6,273 nt of DNA from positions 1 to 6,273 of the forward strand of contig NZ_CALGNQ010000184.1 of assembly GCF_937958535.1 (NCBI RefSeq), written 5' to 3'. Every line of letters starts with the position of its first letter. Position 1 is the first letter of the stretch. A program made the translations under genes and the position numbers. Origin of the DNA: an uncultured Georgenia sp. Its GTDB lineage: Bacteria; Actinomycetota; Actinomycetes; Actinomycetales; Actinomycetaceae. Shown in pieces: positions 5,483 to 6,273 of this stretch. The notes under the pieces were generated by a model. That model did no database searches. It had not been told where the DNA came from and worked only from the letters and a program-made list of their open reading frames with translations.

Positions 5483-6135
5483 CCCGCTCTCGTGCCCTCC
5501 TGCCGGCCGGTGCTGCGCAGGGCGGCGGCGACGAGCGCGCGGCCCCGGGCCACCTGCGACTTCACCGTCCCGACGCTGCGTCCGAGCCGCTCGGCCACCT
5601 CCGTGTACGGCAGGCCCTCGACGTCCCGCAGGGTCACCGGACCGCGGTAGCGGTCGGGCAGCCCGGCGAGGACGTCACGGAGGGTCGCACGGGTGGCGAT
5701 CAGCGAGCTCATCCGCTCGGCAGGGGCGAGGTCGTCGGGCGGCAGCGGCGACGTGGCCCGCTGCCGCCGCAGGTGGTCGACCACCCGGTGGCGCACGATG
5801 CGGTGCACCCACGTGGTGACCTTGGCCTCACCCGCGAAGCTGTGGACCGACCCGGCCACCGAGATGAGCGCGTCCTGGGTGACGTCGTCGACGGCGGCCT
5901 CGTCGAGGAGTGCGGCGCGGACGAAACGGCGCACCACCCCGGAGGCGTCGAGGCGCTCGACGAGGAGCTCGGTGGCCAGCCGGGCGCCGACGCCGCCGTC
6001 GGCCGCTGCGCGGGCGAGCACGTCGAGAACCTCGGGGTCGTCGACGGGGATGCGGTCGAGCAGCTGTCGCGTCGCCGGCGCGTCTCCGCGCGCGACGGCC
6101 TCCCGCAGCCCGGGTGGCGCCGCCCGGTCAAGCAT
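5479..6135 (-). CDS. ECF-type RNA polymerase sigma factor with N-terminal extension
   Basis: Alternative sigma factor of 218 residues. Region sigma-2 spans about 55-127: DDVTQDALISV (83-93) is the acidic core-binding segment, and KVTTWVHRIVRHRVVDHLRRQR (105-126, hence two adjacent pieces of region 2.3/2.4) is the -10 binding part. Region sigma-4 spans about 150-207: LAGLPDRYRGPVTLRDVEGL, then YTEVAERLGRSVGTVKSQVARG as the helix-turn-helix for the -35 element. Ahead of these, residues 1-54 form an Ala/Leu/Asp-rich, probably helical extension not needed in minimal ECF factors. There is no long C-terminal extension and no anti-sigma gene in the window. The next gene, overlapping by 4 nt, is a Ser/Thr kinase, a pairing known for some kinase-controlled ECF groups. 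In the EcfP type the sigma-2.2 acidic motif is altered; here Asp83, Asp84 and Asp88 are intact. The ATG at 6135 has no usable Shine-Dalgarno but sits six bases after TAGCCT, pointing to a leaderless mRNA. Confidence 0.9.
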   Translation of the reverse strand: MLDRAAPPGLREAVARGDAPATRQLLDRIPVDDPEVLDVLARAAADGGVGARLATELLVERLDASGVVRRFVRAALLDEAAVDDVTQDALISVAGSVHSFAGEAKVTTWVHRIVRHRVVDHLRRQRATSPLPPDDLAPAERMSSLIATRATLRDVLAGLPDRYRGPVTLRDVEGLPYTEVAERLGRSVGTVKSQVARGRALVAAALRSTGRQEGTRAG

Positions 6136-6141
6136 GCCCCC

Positions 6142-6147
6142 AGGCTA
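6142..6147 (-). promoter_or_regulatory. -10 element of a leaderless sigma-factor promoter
   Basis: On the minus strand TAGCCT fits the actinobacterial TANNNT -10 consensus. It is followed by exactly six bases (GGGGGC) and then the ATG at 6135, so transcription would start on the A of the start codon. No -35 match is present about 17 bp upstream, where the sequence is the long palindrome. Confidence 0.55.
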
Positions 6148-6151
6148 ACCC

Positions 6152-6220
6152 GGTCCCGCGCCCGCCCGGCCGCACCTCCCGCCCGGCCGGGCGGGAGGTG
6201 CGGCCGGGCGGGTGGGGACC
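6152..6220. terminator. Long perfect palindrome, probable hairpin terminator
   Basis: Bases 6161-6212 are a 52-bp perfect palindrome centred between 6186 and 6187. After a small internal mismatch GGTCCC (6152-6157) pairs again with GGGACC (6215-6220). As RNA it gives a very stable stem with a short GGCC loop on either strand and no U tail. It may terminate a leftward gene beyond the right edge, insulating the sigma promoter. The last 50 bases (6221-6273) show no gene I can support. A fold-back assembly error at a contig end is a weaker alternative. Confidence 0.6.
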
Positions 6221-6273
6221 GCGCGGGTCGCGCCCCGCGGGGGGGCCCGGTGACCCCGCGCTCGCCGGCCCGT

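Noticed and set aside
4292..5650. Plus-strand 452-codon open frame
   Set aside because: Antisense to the kinase and the sigma 3' end; no recognisable domain, and the opposite strand has full kinase motifs.

Overview
The window is about 74% G+C, and its coding regions show the strong G/C bias at third codon positions typical of actinobacteria. The gene families (PspC-type histidine kinase, LuxR-type regulator, ECF sigma factor, bacterial Ser/Thr kinase, Gram-positive lipoprotein and OmpA-like protein) fit an actinobacterium, perhaps of the order Micrococcales. That rank is a guess from protein style. Seven protein genes fill almost the whole window. I see no tRNA, rRNA, CRISPR array or mobile element.

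Left half (1-2840): a PspC-domain membrane protein on the minus strand runs off the left edge through poorly resolved poly-G tracts. It is divergent, across a 145-bp control region, from a plus-strand pair: a histidine kinase with its own N-terminal PspC domain and a NarL/LuxR-type response regulator. This layout matches the EsrISR three-component cell-envelope stress system described in Corynebacterium glutamicum, where the divergent PspC protein (EsrI) restrains the kinase.

Right half (2933-6135): four minus-strand genes read leftward from the right side. They encode an ECF sigma factor, a transmembrane Ser/Thr kinase with a small extracytoplasmic Ig/PKD-like domain, a lipoprotein, and a secreted OmpA-like peptidoglycan-binding protein. 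Sigma and kinase overlap by 4 nt (TTGA), and lipoprotein and OmpA overlap by 4 nt (GTGA). The 82-bp gap between the two pairs carries a CRP/GlxR-like palindrome. No anti-sigma factor is visible. This suggests, by inference, that the sigma factor is controlled by phosphorylation from the kinase, with the two exported proteins as sensory partners or outputs at the cell wall.

The two halves converge on a long hairpin at 2850-2923 that probably terminates both transcripts. A 52-bp perfect palindrome lies upstream of the sigma gene near the right edge. The main theme is two envelope-sensing circuits side by side: a recognisable EsrISR-like one and a less familiar kinase-ECF-lipoprotein-OmpA one.
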